Source of the DNA: Sabethes cyaneus
Lineage: Eukaryota; Arthropoda; Insecta; Diptera; Culicidae
Assembly: GCF_943734655.1 (NCBI RefSeq)
Contig: NC_071354.1
Span: 9,642,001-9,706,000, forward strand
DNA length: 64,000 nucleotides
Reading direction: 5' to 3'
The stretch's first letter is position 1; every line of letters begins with the position of its first letter. Shown here piece by piece: positions 55,030 to 64,000 of this stretch. Below the pieces are notes generated by a model. The model did no database searches, was not told the DNA's origin, and was given only the letters and a program-made list of their open reading frames with translations. The translations under genes were made by a program, and so were the position numbers.

Positions 55030-57830
55030 ATTCGTACGTGGGAACATTCACATATGACGTATTATAGATACTATGAGGTCAAAGTCCCCCACCCTTCTAA
55101 GTAGCAAAGTTTTGTATAGTGGATTCACAGCGTGTCACGCGGCAGTTTAGTCCCCCTCTTCCAACTTGTGCAACGTAATATGTGAATGGTTCCTACTCGA
55201 TAGTTGTACATCAAAGCTTTCTCAGCTTTTAAGCTTTGCACAAGCAAGCAAGAAAAAGGAAATATTTCAGGTTAAACATGAAAGCGTCATTCAGCTGAAA
55301 TATTTCAGCAGATGGAATAAACTTTCCACATGTGTTTGTTTCGAAAGTTTGCTGTGAATTAATGTTAAAAGCTGTTTCAAGTTTTCTCTTTACCAATATA
55401 ATTCAAAAAAGTCGTACAAATGTTTCTGTCAAACTTTTGTAAGGTTATGTTACCGTCATAAAACTGAAGCAGATCAAAAATCTACCTGTAAAATAATTGC
55501 ATTACTTCAGTCTGCTTGAAGAACACATTCATAATCAACATACAAGTTAATCATTTTTATTTATTCTTTTTGTAAGATTGCAAAATTTTGATATATCAAT
55601 GTAATTCTCAAATGTTCTTTCATCCGTGGTCTGAAGCAAGAAGCTACATCAAAAATAAGCTTTTACCGAACAAATCCTATACAGCTTCAAGTTCGAAAAC
55701 GAGTGGAAACAAAGACATACAGCTCGATCGAATCCAAACTTTGTTCGTGTGTATAGGAAACTGTATTCTATGCTTCATCGCGCAAAATATAACAATAAAA
55801 TTAATAATCGGTGTAGGTAGAAATGATAAATAAAGGAGCCATTAAAATCAATGCAACCAGTTTTAATAAAGTCACGCAACGTCTCCCCCATCGAATGGGT
55901 GCTGCTGGTCTGTTGTTGGTCTGCCTTCCTCCCACCAACCAGCCTGCCCTACTCATTCCAAACAAATTGTCCACCCACCAGCCAGCAGTTGATGGTTTGG
56001 ACTTCCCTCCACGCACACTGAAAGCGTTTGTGGAATCTTTTCCTATTTTCAAAGTGTTCGTTGGAGCGGCCCCAAAAAGCTTCGCTCCAATTCCAGCTGC
56101 ATTACTGTTGCAGTCAGTACATAACACACAACACTCCTTTGAGAAGGTGCAAGTTTTCTTATTGCGTCGTGGCTTTTTATCTTGCTTTCTAGAGTCAGCA
56201 GCTAGCCCCAGCATCAGCAGCAAGCAACACGCAGACTCTCCCGCGAAAGAACGAAAATCCGGTCTGCAATGCAGCAGCATGGCTTCCTTGGATTCAGTCT
56301 TCGATCGGCAGCCGATTCGAGCTGATCAGCTTTCTGCGCTGGTGTGAAAACCGATAAACTCCTTTCTATGGCTGCTTGGTTTTTCGATTCCATTCTTTGT
56401 CCGAGCATAAAAAAAACCGTTGCTGTTGCTGGGGGTGATTTTTTCATCATTACCCACCGACTTAATATCGTTTTACTTCTGTTGAACAATACAGCGAAGG
56501 TAAGCCTGCTTGGCCAGCATTTTTCAACTAAAATGAGTCTAATTTTCAGCCTTCGAGGAAATAAAGCGGTTTGGCCGCGGCGACGATGGCAGAGGTAAAT
56601 TAGCGTGACTGGCAATAATTTCCTGCGGCTTCATTCCTCCCGTCCGCTATGCTGCTAAGAGTCCCGAAATGCCGATGGCAGCCGAATTGTGTCGACGGAT
56701 GATGATGATCGACGTTCGGACGCAGTAGTAGTACCGGGCCGGGACTCTCGTCATTAGCGATAATTGCCGGTTGATGAGGGAGCCCAACCCTGTCGCTCCC
56801 ATCAACTGCTGAACCCATCCATACCATGCCATGTTCAACGTAACAATAAATCTGACGGGTGATTTAATAGTGCGATGTTCCTCCACCACCAGCGCCTACT
56901 TTGTTTATTCGTTTCTTTTGTCGACAGACAGTCGCCGGTACCCGGCCGTTCGGTACCTACGACAAATGTCGCCAGTTAATGCAACAAACGATAATTTTCC
57001 AGCACACCCGCATCCGCTATTTTCCAACAGTCAATTTCAATATAATGTGCGTCAAGCACGAACTGGCAGCGACTATCATCATCAGTTATTCAAGTCGTTT
57101 TCTGAAATCTGAATACACAAAACCCCTCCCCTCCTGTATCCTCTCTCTTTTTCTTTCTTATTCTACTGGCCAACAGGCCAAACCGATGTCGTCTATTGAT
57201 GTGGTCATTGAGCGTAATTCAATCAAGATCAATTAAAATTCATTTACGTCCAATCACCACCAGTTAAGCGCGACGTAAATCTATGCTCTCGAGCAACGGG
57301 CTCTGGTAGAGCACACGCCCTGATTTCGGTTTCCTGTTCGGCGGGAGGCAGCAAAACAAAAATATCCGACAACGACGATGACTACGACGACAGACAACTG
57401 TGTGACGGTTAGGACAATAGAGAGCACTGCTCAATGACAGCCAGGAATTGTCTCTTAATTTAAGTGTGATTTCGGCGGATATGCGGTCAACTTGATGCCG
57501 TAGCGTTCGTGGCGTGGAAATAGGCCAAACCTAGGGGAATAATGTAATGACTGAAACCGAAGGCGGCTTGGTCAAGCGTAGCTTGACTGACCTGCGGAAT
57601 GTAGAGCGATTTAATTGTCACGCAGTGACCACATTAGTAGGCTTTGGAATGTGACAGAATTTGCTTGAAAGGGACGAAAGCAGGGTGACCAGAAAATGAT
57701 TTATTATGCAGGGTCGGTTAATTATTATTTGTCTAATGGAAATTCAAAACCAAAAATTAATCATTGGATGAATCATTTTCAGCAATTTCAGTGGTATTAA
57801 ATCCCAAATTTACAGTTACACATTTTAATT
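55030..57830. other. apparently unique DNA, no supported gene
   Basis: Overlapping frames of 133-174 codons at 55801-56615 occur on both strands. None has a recognisable domain, splice context or signal peptide that I trust. Composition is more balanced than in the TE regions, with many short trinucleotide runs. It could be an intron or regulatory DNA of a host gene outside the window. Confidence 0.4.
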
Positions 57831-57839
57831 ATTGAGTAT

Positions 57840-58100
57840 AAAACAGGAAATTCAAAAAAACTATATCGAATCTCAATATTCAGAGCTGGAAATCGGAAGA
57901 AAGGCAAAATGAAGCGGAAAAAGATCTAGAAATTTAAAATATAACTTTAAAACATCGGAGAAACATAAGAAAAACTAAAGTCGCAGAAGAGCAATTTAGA
58001 ATATGACATTAAAAATCACTGAACAAAAAAAAAATGAGAAATTAGGAATCAGAAATTATAAATCATAAGTCGGAAATGATAAATCAGAAATCAGAGATCA
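57840..58100. repeat. irregular aaatcagaaat array
   Basis: Words AAATCAGAAATC, GAAATTAGGAATC and GGAAATGATAAATC repeat irregularly. It is split by the miniature element at 58101 and continues to ~58225. Confidence 0.6.
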
Positions 58101-58213
58101 CCCAAGTAACAATTTGATAACAATCAAGTTTCAACGCACGCTTATAATGGCATTTTTGAGCAATATTGGTAACAAAAACTAAGAGTCTAATAAAACCTTC
58201 AATGTTACTTGGG
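58101..58213. mobile_element. 113-bp miniature element with CCCAAGTAAC ends
   Basis: CCCAAGTAACAATTTGATAA ... CTTCAATGTTACTTGGG, with terminal inverted repeats of about 13 bases. CA lies on each side (58099-58100, 58214-58215) and fits a 2-bp duplication in the atcagaaatc array. It is the cleanest member of the family at 7298-7405 and 7931-8031. Confidence 0.75.
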
Positions 58214-58224
58214 CAGAAATCAGA

Positions 58225-58910
58225 AATCGGCCCATCACCCATCGTTGTCTCCCAATATTCGCCAGGTGTACGATGGGAATCTCTCCAAGCAGTGCCTCCA
58301 AGTCGTGGTTCATACGCTCACGCCACTCTCCGTTATTCGTTTGTACTCCGCCAAAAATAGTCCGCAACAGCTTTCGCTCAAATACGGCAAGTGCACGTAT
58401 GTCTTCCGTAAGTAAAGTTACTGTCTCAAGTCCGTGGATTAGCGTTTTGTACATCGTCAGCTTTGTGCAGCTGAGTAGGCTCCATTTTCAGCTTGAATGC
58501 GTCGTTGGATCTCCTTACTCGTATTATTGCCGGCGGTGACCAGAGATCCCTAATATACGAACTCATCAACCACTTCCAGTTGATCGCCGTCAATTGTCAC
58601 TGTCCGTGGGAGGCAAACGTTGCTTTCTCTGGAGCCTCTTCCTACCATACCATACCATACCATACCTTCCTACCATCCTGCTCGCCGGATCACATCTTAA
58701 ATAGCGATATTGAATAACAAACAGGACAACCCATCCGCTTATCACAACTCTCTGTGTGATGCGAAAGGACTCGAGAGTATTCCCGAAATGCGCACGTAGC
58801 ACTTCACTCGCTCCAGGGTAGCTTTGATCATAGCTGTTCGCGTTCAACTGTATCGTATGCCGCCCTGAAATCCACGAAAATATGATGCGTGGGCACATTG
58901 TACTCCGGAC
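58225..58910 (-). pseudogene. non-LTR RT remnant
   Basis: Minus strand: HHIFVDFQGGIRY at 58890-58845, MIKATLERVKCYVRISG in broken frame, SPFASHRE, then VVDEF.YIRDLW (58590-58500), YKTLIHGLETVTLLTEDIRA, LAVFERKLLRTIFGGVQTN, EWRERMNHDLEALLGEIPIV and HLANIGRQRW. The last 91 codons (58454-58179) are open. The catalytic YADD region is deleted. Confidence 0.78.
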
Positions 58911-58930
58911 CAGGGGCGGACTGGACCCCG
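58911..58930. mobile_element. possible hAT-type left terminus
   Basis: CAGGGGCGGACTGGACC begins exactly where the RT remnant stops. CAGGGGCGGAC-like termini are common in hAT elements. No matching right end with the adjacent 8 bases (ctccggac) was found, so the element's extent is unknown. Confidence 0.35.
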
Positions 58931-59394
58931 CAAAAATTTCGGCGTCACAAAAAACAGCGAGAGAATTTTAAATCCAAAGCAATTCGTTTATCAGTTGGGT
59001 CCCTAAGGTAATATGAATCGCATGTGATATAGTTTGAATCCCTACAAATTGAATTGTAGAATGTTGTATTTTTGTTTGGTAATTCTGAATGCAGCCCGAA
59101 TGACAAGAATTCTAATTTTACATAAAATTGAACTGCTGGCGCCCAAGCTCCAGCAAGAAAAAATGCCTACTTATGAAATGTAATTCATTCAAAGTCGGAT
59201 ATGAATAGGGGCCCAAGCTCCTTAGAACGCTCGAAAAAGATAATATGAAAGGCAGCGAGCCCAAATCTGGGAGAAAACGCAGAAATATGTGGAGCAGCTT
59301 CATCGTACTCAGAAACGTAAGAGTTCTATCAGAATCTTAACGCATCCCGCAATAGCTCTGGGCCGTAAACCGAAATGTGTCAGGCTCAGAACAA

Positions 59395-59710
59395 CTACGT
59401 TTGGGGTTTTAGTCACCGTAAAACTTTTATTTCTAGGTTTGGTAGACTTTTTGCGGTAAAATTATAACTCGCTGTTCTTTCTCGGCGTAACGTTTCAGAC
59501 TGCTATAGGTTCGACCATCGTCAGACGCTATTAAGAAAACAGAAATTATCTTCATTTGTCACATATCATAACTGTTCCGTGAGCGTTTATTCCTCTCACC
59601 CACAACTGTGGGTCAGTATGATTGCGTCTGAGGATGGCCGAAGTTATAGTAGGCTGAAACGTTACAGTTTCACCGAAAAAATTCAACAAAACCTAGAAAT
59701 AAAATATCAA
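59395..59710. repeat. inverted repeat resembling a Penelope-type terminal region
   Basis: TTTATTTCTAGGTTT at 59428 is inverted at 59691-59705, and ACGTTTCAGACTGCTATAGG at 59489 is inverted as CTATAGTAGGCTGAAACGTT-like sequence at 59647-59668. The words GTCTGAGGATGGCCGAAG and GGCTGAAACG resemble a degenerate hammerhead core (CTGATGA ... GAAAC) found in Penelope-like element ends. No coding. Confidence 0.4.
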
Positions 59711-59839
59711 AATAAGTACGCCACTACTTAGAACGTCGATCATGAGATAACCAAAGGGTGGAAACAGAAAGAACTTCGTTGGACACCTTTCTATGCTGCC
59801 TAGGCAACAAACGTGGAAGAGGTGTCAGTTTCAAAGATA

Positions 59840-60720
59840 GATACAGTTATGGGGGGCCATCAAGCAGCTGAAGAACAATAAATCAAGTAGAGCTGGTCAA
59901 GAGGTCCGAGAACTAGTCACTTGTCTACACCGGCAGATCGTAAGACTTTTGGATACCGGAGGCGTGAAAAGGTGGTATTATTTACTTAATTTATAAGAAA
60001 GGCAACAAACTAGACCGGAAGAATAATCGTGCGATCACCGGTATCAATGCCAGCTACAAGCTGCCCTTTTTATACAATTTATTTGTTGTCTTTTGTGTAC
60101 CATACAGAAGCGTTGGATTGTTGATCGTTCGATGCGATAATTTTTCGACGACTCTCACCAATAGTAAGCAGATTTGTAGAAATTTATCAAGCCTACTTAG
60201 TTGAAGGATGATCAGCTGTTCAGACTAAATATTCACGCTGTGGATATCCTCCAGAAAGTCCGTGAATATCAGAGTTAGCACGCACAATTTTTCCATGGAT
60301 TTTAAAGCTGCGTATGATACCATTGACCGTAAAAAGCTATGGAAAATCACGAGAACGGCTCTTCCATAAAGCTGATCAAACTAATAAGGGCTAAGATAAA
60401 TGATAGGCAGTGAGAAAGATCTCGGGTGGATCGCCGTGTTCATTCGAATCCCGAAGGGGGCTTTGTCAACCAATGGTATCCATCATATTCAGCAAAGTGC
60501 TACCGGGTGTTATAAACTAAGCGGATATCAAAACGCAAATCACAATCTTCAGCCGATCAAATCTATTCGTCTTTCGATAACATGGATATTATCGGAAGAA
60601 CGTCTGTAGCTCTGGCTGAACAGACTAGAGCGCGAAGCAGAGAAGTTGGGCTAAAAATAAATGCGTCCAAAACAAAATGCCTACATGTTGGCTGGCGGAA
60701 TCAACGTCGACCGACGCTTT
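59840..60720 (+). pseudogene. non-LTR RT remnant
   Basis: Plus strand: AIKQLKNNKSSRAG, VIYKKGNKLDRKNNRAITGI, NASYKL, SVDILQKVREYQ, FHGF or SMDFKAAYDTIDRKKLWKI, PKGALSTNG, then a degraded FDNMDIIGRT where YADDIDIIG is expected, LAEQTRAREAEKLGLKINAS and KTKCLHVGWRNQRRP. Domain order is correct, frames are broken many times, and the catalytic aspartates are lost. Confidence 0.7.
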
Positions 60721-60954
60721 ATTCATTGTCATGAGAATACTGGAAAATGGGGCCCCTAATCTGAAAGGCCCGGTGGGCCCTTCAACGTCCAGTGTGCCCC
60801 TTCTTCTGACATTTCTGGAGGATTTGTCGGAGAGTCAAAATTTTGTTAGCCATAGCACGGGCCCCCATAGAGCCCGTCAGTTACTACCCAACGAATTCTA
60901 TTGTTATTGGGGATAGCTGACGCAGCAAACTCTTGGAGAAATCCCAACAAAAAA

Positions 60955-61125
60955 CAGGAAGTAAAAGTTAGTCAAATGTCAAAACTCAGAAGTCAAAAGT
61001 CAAAAATCAAAAGGAAAAAAGATAAAAATCAAAACTTGAAAGTCAAAAATCGGATAGTGTATATCAAAAATCAAAATCGAAATTCAAAAATCGCAGTTTC
61101 AAATCTAAGGTCAAAAGTCCTAATA
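60955..61125. repeat. irregular aaaagtcaaaaatc array
   Basis: AAAAGTCAAAAATCAAAA-type words repeat irregularly over ~170 bases. The Lys-rich frame here is not a gene. Confidence 0.65.
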
Positions 61126-61379
61126 AAAAATTCTACCTCATTGAAAAATTCGTAGACTACGAATTGGGACTAATTTTGAAAATGGACATTTCATTTTTAT
61201 TGCGAAAATCAGATGTACGGTACGGTAGAGAACCTTTTTGCCTTTCTACTATATAAATATATAGTATAAAGGTATAGAAATCACTTGGAAAACCGGAAAT
61301 GGAAAGAAGGTCCTGCGGGCCGAATGTTATATACCATTCGACTCAGTTTCGAAAACTGAGCATTTTCTGTGTGTGTGTA

Positions 61380-61428
<49 letters not shown>

Positions 61429-61972
61429 AACGCTTTTAATCTCACTCACTTTTCTCGGAGATGGCTGGACCGATTTTAATGTTCTTAGTGTCAAATGAAA
61501 GGTCTAGGTGTCCCATTGGTCGCTATTGAATTTCATTTTGATCGGACTTTTAGTTCAAAAGTTATGTATAAAAATACGAAAAATATGGAACTTCATTATC
61601 TCATAGATCCCTTAACCGATTTGAACAAAATTGATTGCATATGAAAGAGGAGCCTTACAAACCCTTAACTTCCAAATTTCATGATGATTGGACTTGTAGT
61701 TTGAAAGTTACATAAAGAAATGTGAAAAAATAGTATTTAAAACATATTTTTGTAACATTTAAGAATTAATTCAATGAAAAACAACACACATTTTATTATT
61801 ATTTGAAAATTACTGCTGAGATCTATCAAACGAAACCAAGTTATTTAAAATCGGACGGTTCATTCAAAAGTTATTCAAACTTTAACATTTAAGCCCCGTA
61901 TATTAAACCGTTAAAACGTGTGAAATCAAAACATATCAATTAAATGTTGATTGTATTCAATGTGTGCGATGT

Positions 61973-62042
61973 ATGTATGTATGTATGTATGTATGTATGT
62001 ATGTATGTATGTATGTATGTATGTATGTATGTATGTATGTGT
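61973..62042. repeat. (ATGT)n microsatellite
   Basis: About 17 uninterrupted ATGT units. Confidence 0.95.
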
Positions 62043-62141
62043 ATGTGATGACAATTTGCAATGAAATTCAAGGAAAGTGAGAAACATGTCAAAAGTCAGA
62101 AGTTTTTGAAGCCTCTTAGTGGAATACGAACTCTGAAATAA

Positions 62142-62322
62142 AAGAAAAGAAAAAATCTTTTACCGACTAAATTCCACTATTTAATATTTATTCGCGACAG
62201 ATACGTATACGCTTTGAAAAAAGACACTGATGAAGCCTGCATGTTGTAGGTGAACTACGTATCTGTCGCAAATAAATATTAAATAGCGGGATTCAATTGC
62301 AAAGTTTTTTCTTTTCTTTGAT
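62142..62322 (+). ncRNA. hairpin with degenerate hammerhead-ribozyme-like core
   Basis: Arms TATTTAATATTTATTCGCGACAGATACGTA (split across 62179-62206) and the inverse at 62255-62289 form a long stem. In the loop CTGATGA (62227-62233) is followed by a small stem CCTGCA/TGTAGG and then GAAC (62252-62255). A hammerhead needs CUGAUGA and GAAA, so one core base has changed. Penelope-like elements and related retrozymes are known to carry hammerheads. The hairpin interrupts the repeat copy at 61230-62760, which is continuous at the matching place (about 10568) in copy 1. Confidence 0.5.
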
Positions 62323-62759
62323 TTTAGATTTCAATTGTCATTTTCTTCACTTGCTGTTACTCACAATTGCACGCAAAGCAAAAAGCGGAGAAAAGCAGTT
62401 AATTTAAGTATATAAGTATAGTGTTGTATAGGATCAAAATACTAGTGAGTTGATTTTTCCAAATAAATTTATACAAATTTCATACAAATTTTGCGCATCA
62501 ATATATGCTCCATAGATACTAGAGCTTAGAAATGTTATATGAAAAATAGGAAGTAAACGTTGCACGGTAGTAACTTTGTACGATTTGTTTTCGTTAGTGA
62601 CATTTTAAAGGACAGATGTCTTATGTCATGTATCATGTTTTAATAAATAAATCAAAAATGACCAGCACTGGAAATCATATCGATCATATTTCTCATTCTC
62701 AAGCATGTTTATGGTGCAGTTTTTGCACTATTTTTCGACCTCATCTTGTTTTCCTAACA

Positions 62760-63640
62760 CTCTAACATTGTAAAAACGATGCGATCAAGCTAATGACTAT
62801 CTTTTCATGAAAGTACATTCAAAAGAAGCTCAAGTTTTGATTTTCATGCAAAAATAATTATCTGAAGGAGCGCCAGCTAAGAAAAAGTTCAATTTCTCTT
62901 TTTCATATCTAATGCTCTATTCAGTTATTTTTTCTAATTCAGATATATTGCAAAATTGAAGCCAAGCAAACTAATAGTAAAATTTTGAGATTAATCATTT
63001 TGTTGTAGATATCCTTTTTCTTCAAAAACGAAGTATAATAATAATTTTTCTGAACTCTTGTTTTTCAAAGATGCTAACTTTTGAACGCATGGTATTAATA
63101 TCAAAATATCAAAAAAAATCTACCCTTTGGGCTAAAACCACTAAAAAAATATATCAAAAATATGCTATGAATGCATATTTCATATTGTCAGTTCAAAACA
63201 AGTTTCGTATGTGGCTCTGAAACCCAAAAGTTAAGGCCGACCGATTATAAAACTAAATAAGGTGTTCATCAAATAACATAAATGACGTTTACAAGTATTT
63301 ACGCACCCAAGGAAAGAAAATATAATTATTCTACGCAATACGTTGTGAATTTTACTGGCAAATAAGGATTTTGAGGAATACGGAACGGATATTTAAAAAT
63401 ATAGTCAAGTTAATTATAGATGTTCCTGAGAAATTAAATAATGATTATTGTGGCAGTAGAAAGGCTAGGTCACGCCGCTAGGTGGATTAATTCGGGTTTT
63501 TAATCAGTCTAAGCGGATTACTGGGTTGTTTTACCTTATTCTATGCGATGGGTTGACTAAGTGAGAGATTTTAATTGGGTGACACTGTTGGCAAAGAATA
63601 TCGTTGACGATATGGCAAGCTATTTTTGCGCCATCATATG
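62760..63640. other. no gene seen
   Basis: AT-rich sequence without domain-bearing frames or recognisable repeats. Confidence 0.4.
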
Positions 63641-63651
63641 CCAGTGATTGA

Positions 63652-64000
63652 ATGCAAATTTGCCAGTTCCCAAAAGGCCGGTTTCCCCTCCATAGTCCAA
63701 CCCCCATCTTTGAGAATTCAAGCGAGACCGTTTCTGTTTTCGCTGAGCAATCTGCATCTGATCCTGAGGCAACTATCGCCGCTGCTGATATTCTTGTTGA
63801 TTTAGTGGACATAAGTACGTTTGAAATAACTCCCGATATGATATTGTCAGCTGCAAAAAACTGAAGCGTTCGTGTTTTCCTGGACCTGGAGGTATTCCAG
63901 CGGTAGTCTTCACCCGTTGTGCAATGGCGTTAGTGGAGACTTATATTCAACTAATCGTTCGACGATGGAAAATTTCCGACGATCTGGAAGCAGTCACTCA
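63652..64000 (+). pseudogene. Jockey-like RT N-terminal part, cut by window edge
   Basis: SVFAEQSASDPEATIAAADI, then VDLVDISTFEITPDMILSAA, and after one lost A (63856-63862 region) KLKRSCFPGPGGIPAVVFTR, CAMALVETYIQLIVRRWK. This is the start of the RT fingers in Jockey-like elements; the box usually reads SPGPDGIPA, so Asp to Gly is a substitution here. The window ends inside the domain. It may be the same family as 11710-13970. Confidence 0.75.

Larger units (their letters stand above)
61230..62760. repeat. interspersed repeat beginning in a GT microsatellite, copy 2
   Basis: It starts tttgcctttctactatataa, then aaggtatagaaatcac, a GT run (61384-61424), then the block shared with 10014-10880 (GAGATGGCTGGACCGATTTT and onward). 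An ATGT microsatellite (61973-62042) and a ~240-base insertion (62090-62330) interrupt it relative to copy 1. The upstream ~150 bases are absent from copy 1. No coding. Confidence 0.8.

Noticed and set aside
55801..56615. Frames of 133-174 codons on both strands
   Set aside because: No domain, no family resemblance, and equal-quality frames on opposite strands. I could not choose one as a gene.
58911..60840. Complete hAT element starting CAGGGGCGGACTGG
   Set aside because: No inverted right end or matching 8-bp flank could be found, so only the left terminus is listed.

Overview
This window looks like nuclear DNA from an insect, most probably a mosquito. It is AT-rich and gene-poor and is packed with old and young transposable elements. 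The elements are R1-clade, Jockey-like and other non-LTR retrotransposons, a Ty3/gypsy element, a Penelope-like element, and hAT, piggyBac, Transib, pogo/Tc1-type and short miniature elements. The one convincing host gene encodes a secreted leucine-rich-repeat plus coiled-coil protein like the mosquito LRIM immune family (4183-5357, minus). The species cannot be fixed from the sequence alone.

Layout. 0-7.3 kb: non-coding DNA with small reverse transcriptase (RT) remnants and the two-exon LRR gene. 7.3-9.8 kb: R1-like ORF2 copy A (minus), missing its catalytic RT box and carrying a small miniature element. 9.8-10.9 kb: an interspersed repeat that starts in a ~195-bp GT microsatellite; a second copy lies at 61.2-62.8 kb. 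11.0-14.0 kb: a foldback repeat, then a Jockey-like element (minus) split by a Transib-like palindrome and by a solo LTR. 14.5-16.0 kb: a Penelope-like element with a GIY-YIG domain, flanked by a 13-bp target duplication. 16.0-19.9 kb: no gene, one tRNA-derived SINE fragment.

19.9-30.2 kb is a four-level nest. R1-like copy B contains an 8.3-kb gypsy element with 100-bp LTRs; its gag is split by a 3.5-kb hAT element; that hAT contains two pogo-type elements. 30.2-33.7 kb: a Transib-like left end, then a hAT-type element holding a degraded RT that is itself split by a TTAA-flanked palindrome. 33.8-39.2 kb: R1-like copy C, split by a 3.66-kb Transib element. That element has 0.8-kb inverted arms, termini reading CACAGTG, a 5-bp duplication and a decayed RAG1-like transposase, and it carries another TA-flanked element. 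39.7-43.6 kb: a hAT-type element containing two ~405-bp miniature elements, a histone H2B fragment and RT remnants.

43.7-47.0 kb: apparently unique non-coding DNA. 47.0-49.3 kb: an RT remnant and a TA-flanked element. 49.5-51.6 kb: a piggyBac element with recognisable transposase remains. 51.6-52.6 kb: a mixed direct and inverted repeat. 53.4-54.0 kb: a purine-rich tract. 55-58 kb: apparently unique DNA, no supported exon. 58-61 kb: RT remnants and a Penelope-type remnant. 61.2-62.8 kb: the microsatellite-bearing repeat, here interrupted by a hairpin with a hammerhead-ribozyme-like core. A Jockey-like RT runs off the right edge.

No element except perhaps the gypsy copy looks close to intact. 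The insertion order can be read from target-site duplications that restore interrupted frames exactly (R1 knuckle, gypsy gag, R1 endonuclease, Jockey RT). These calls were made by eye, without alignments or database searches.
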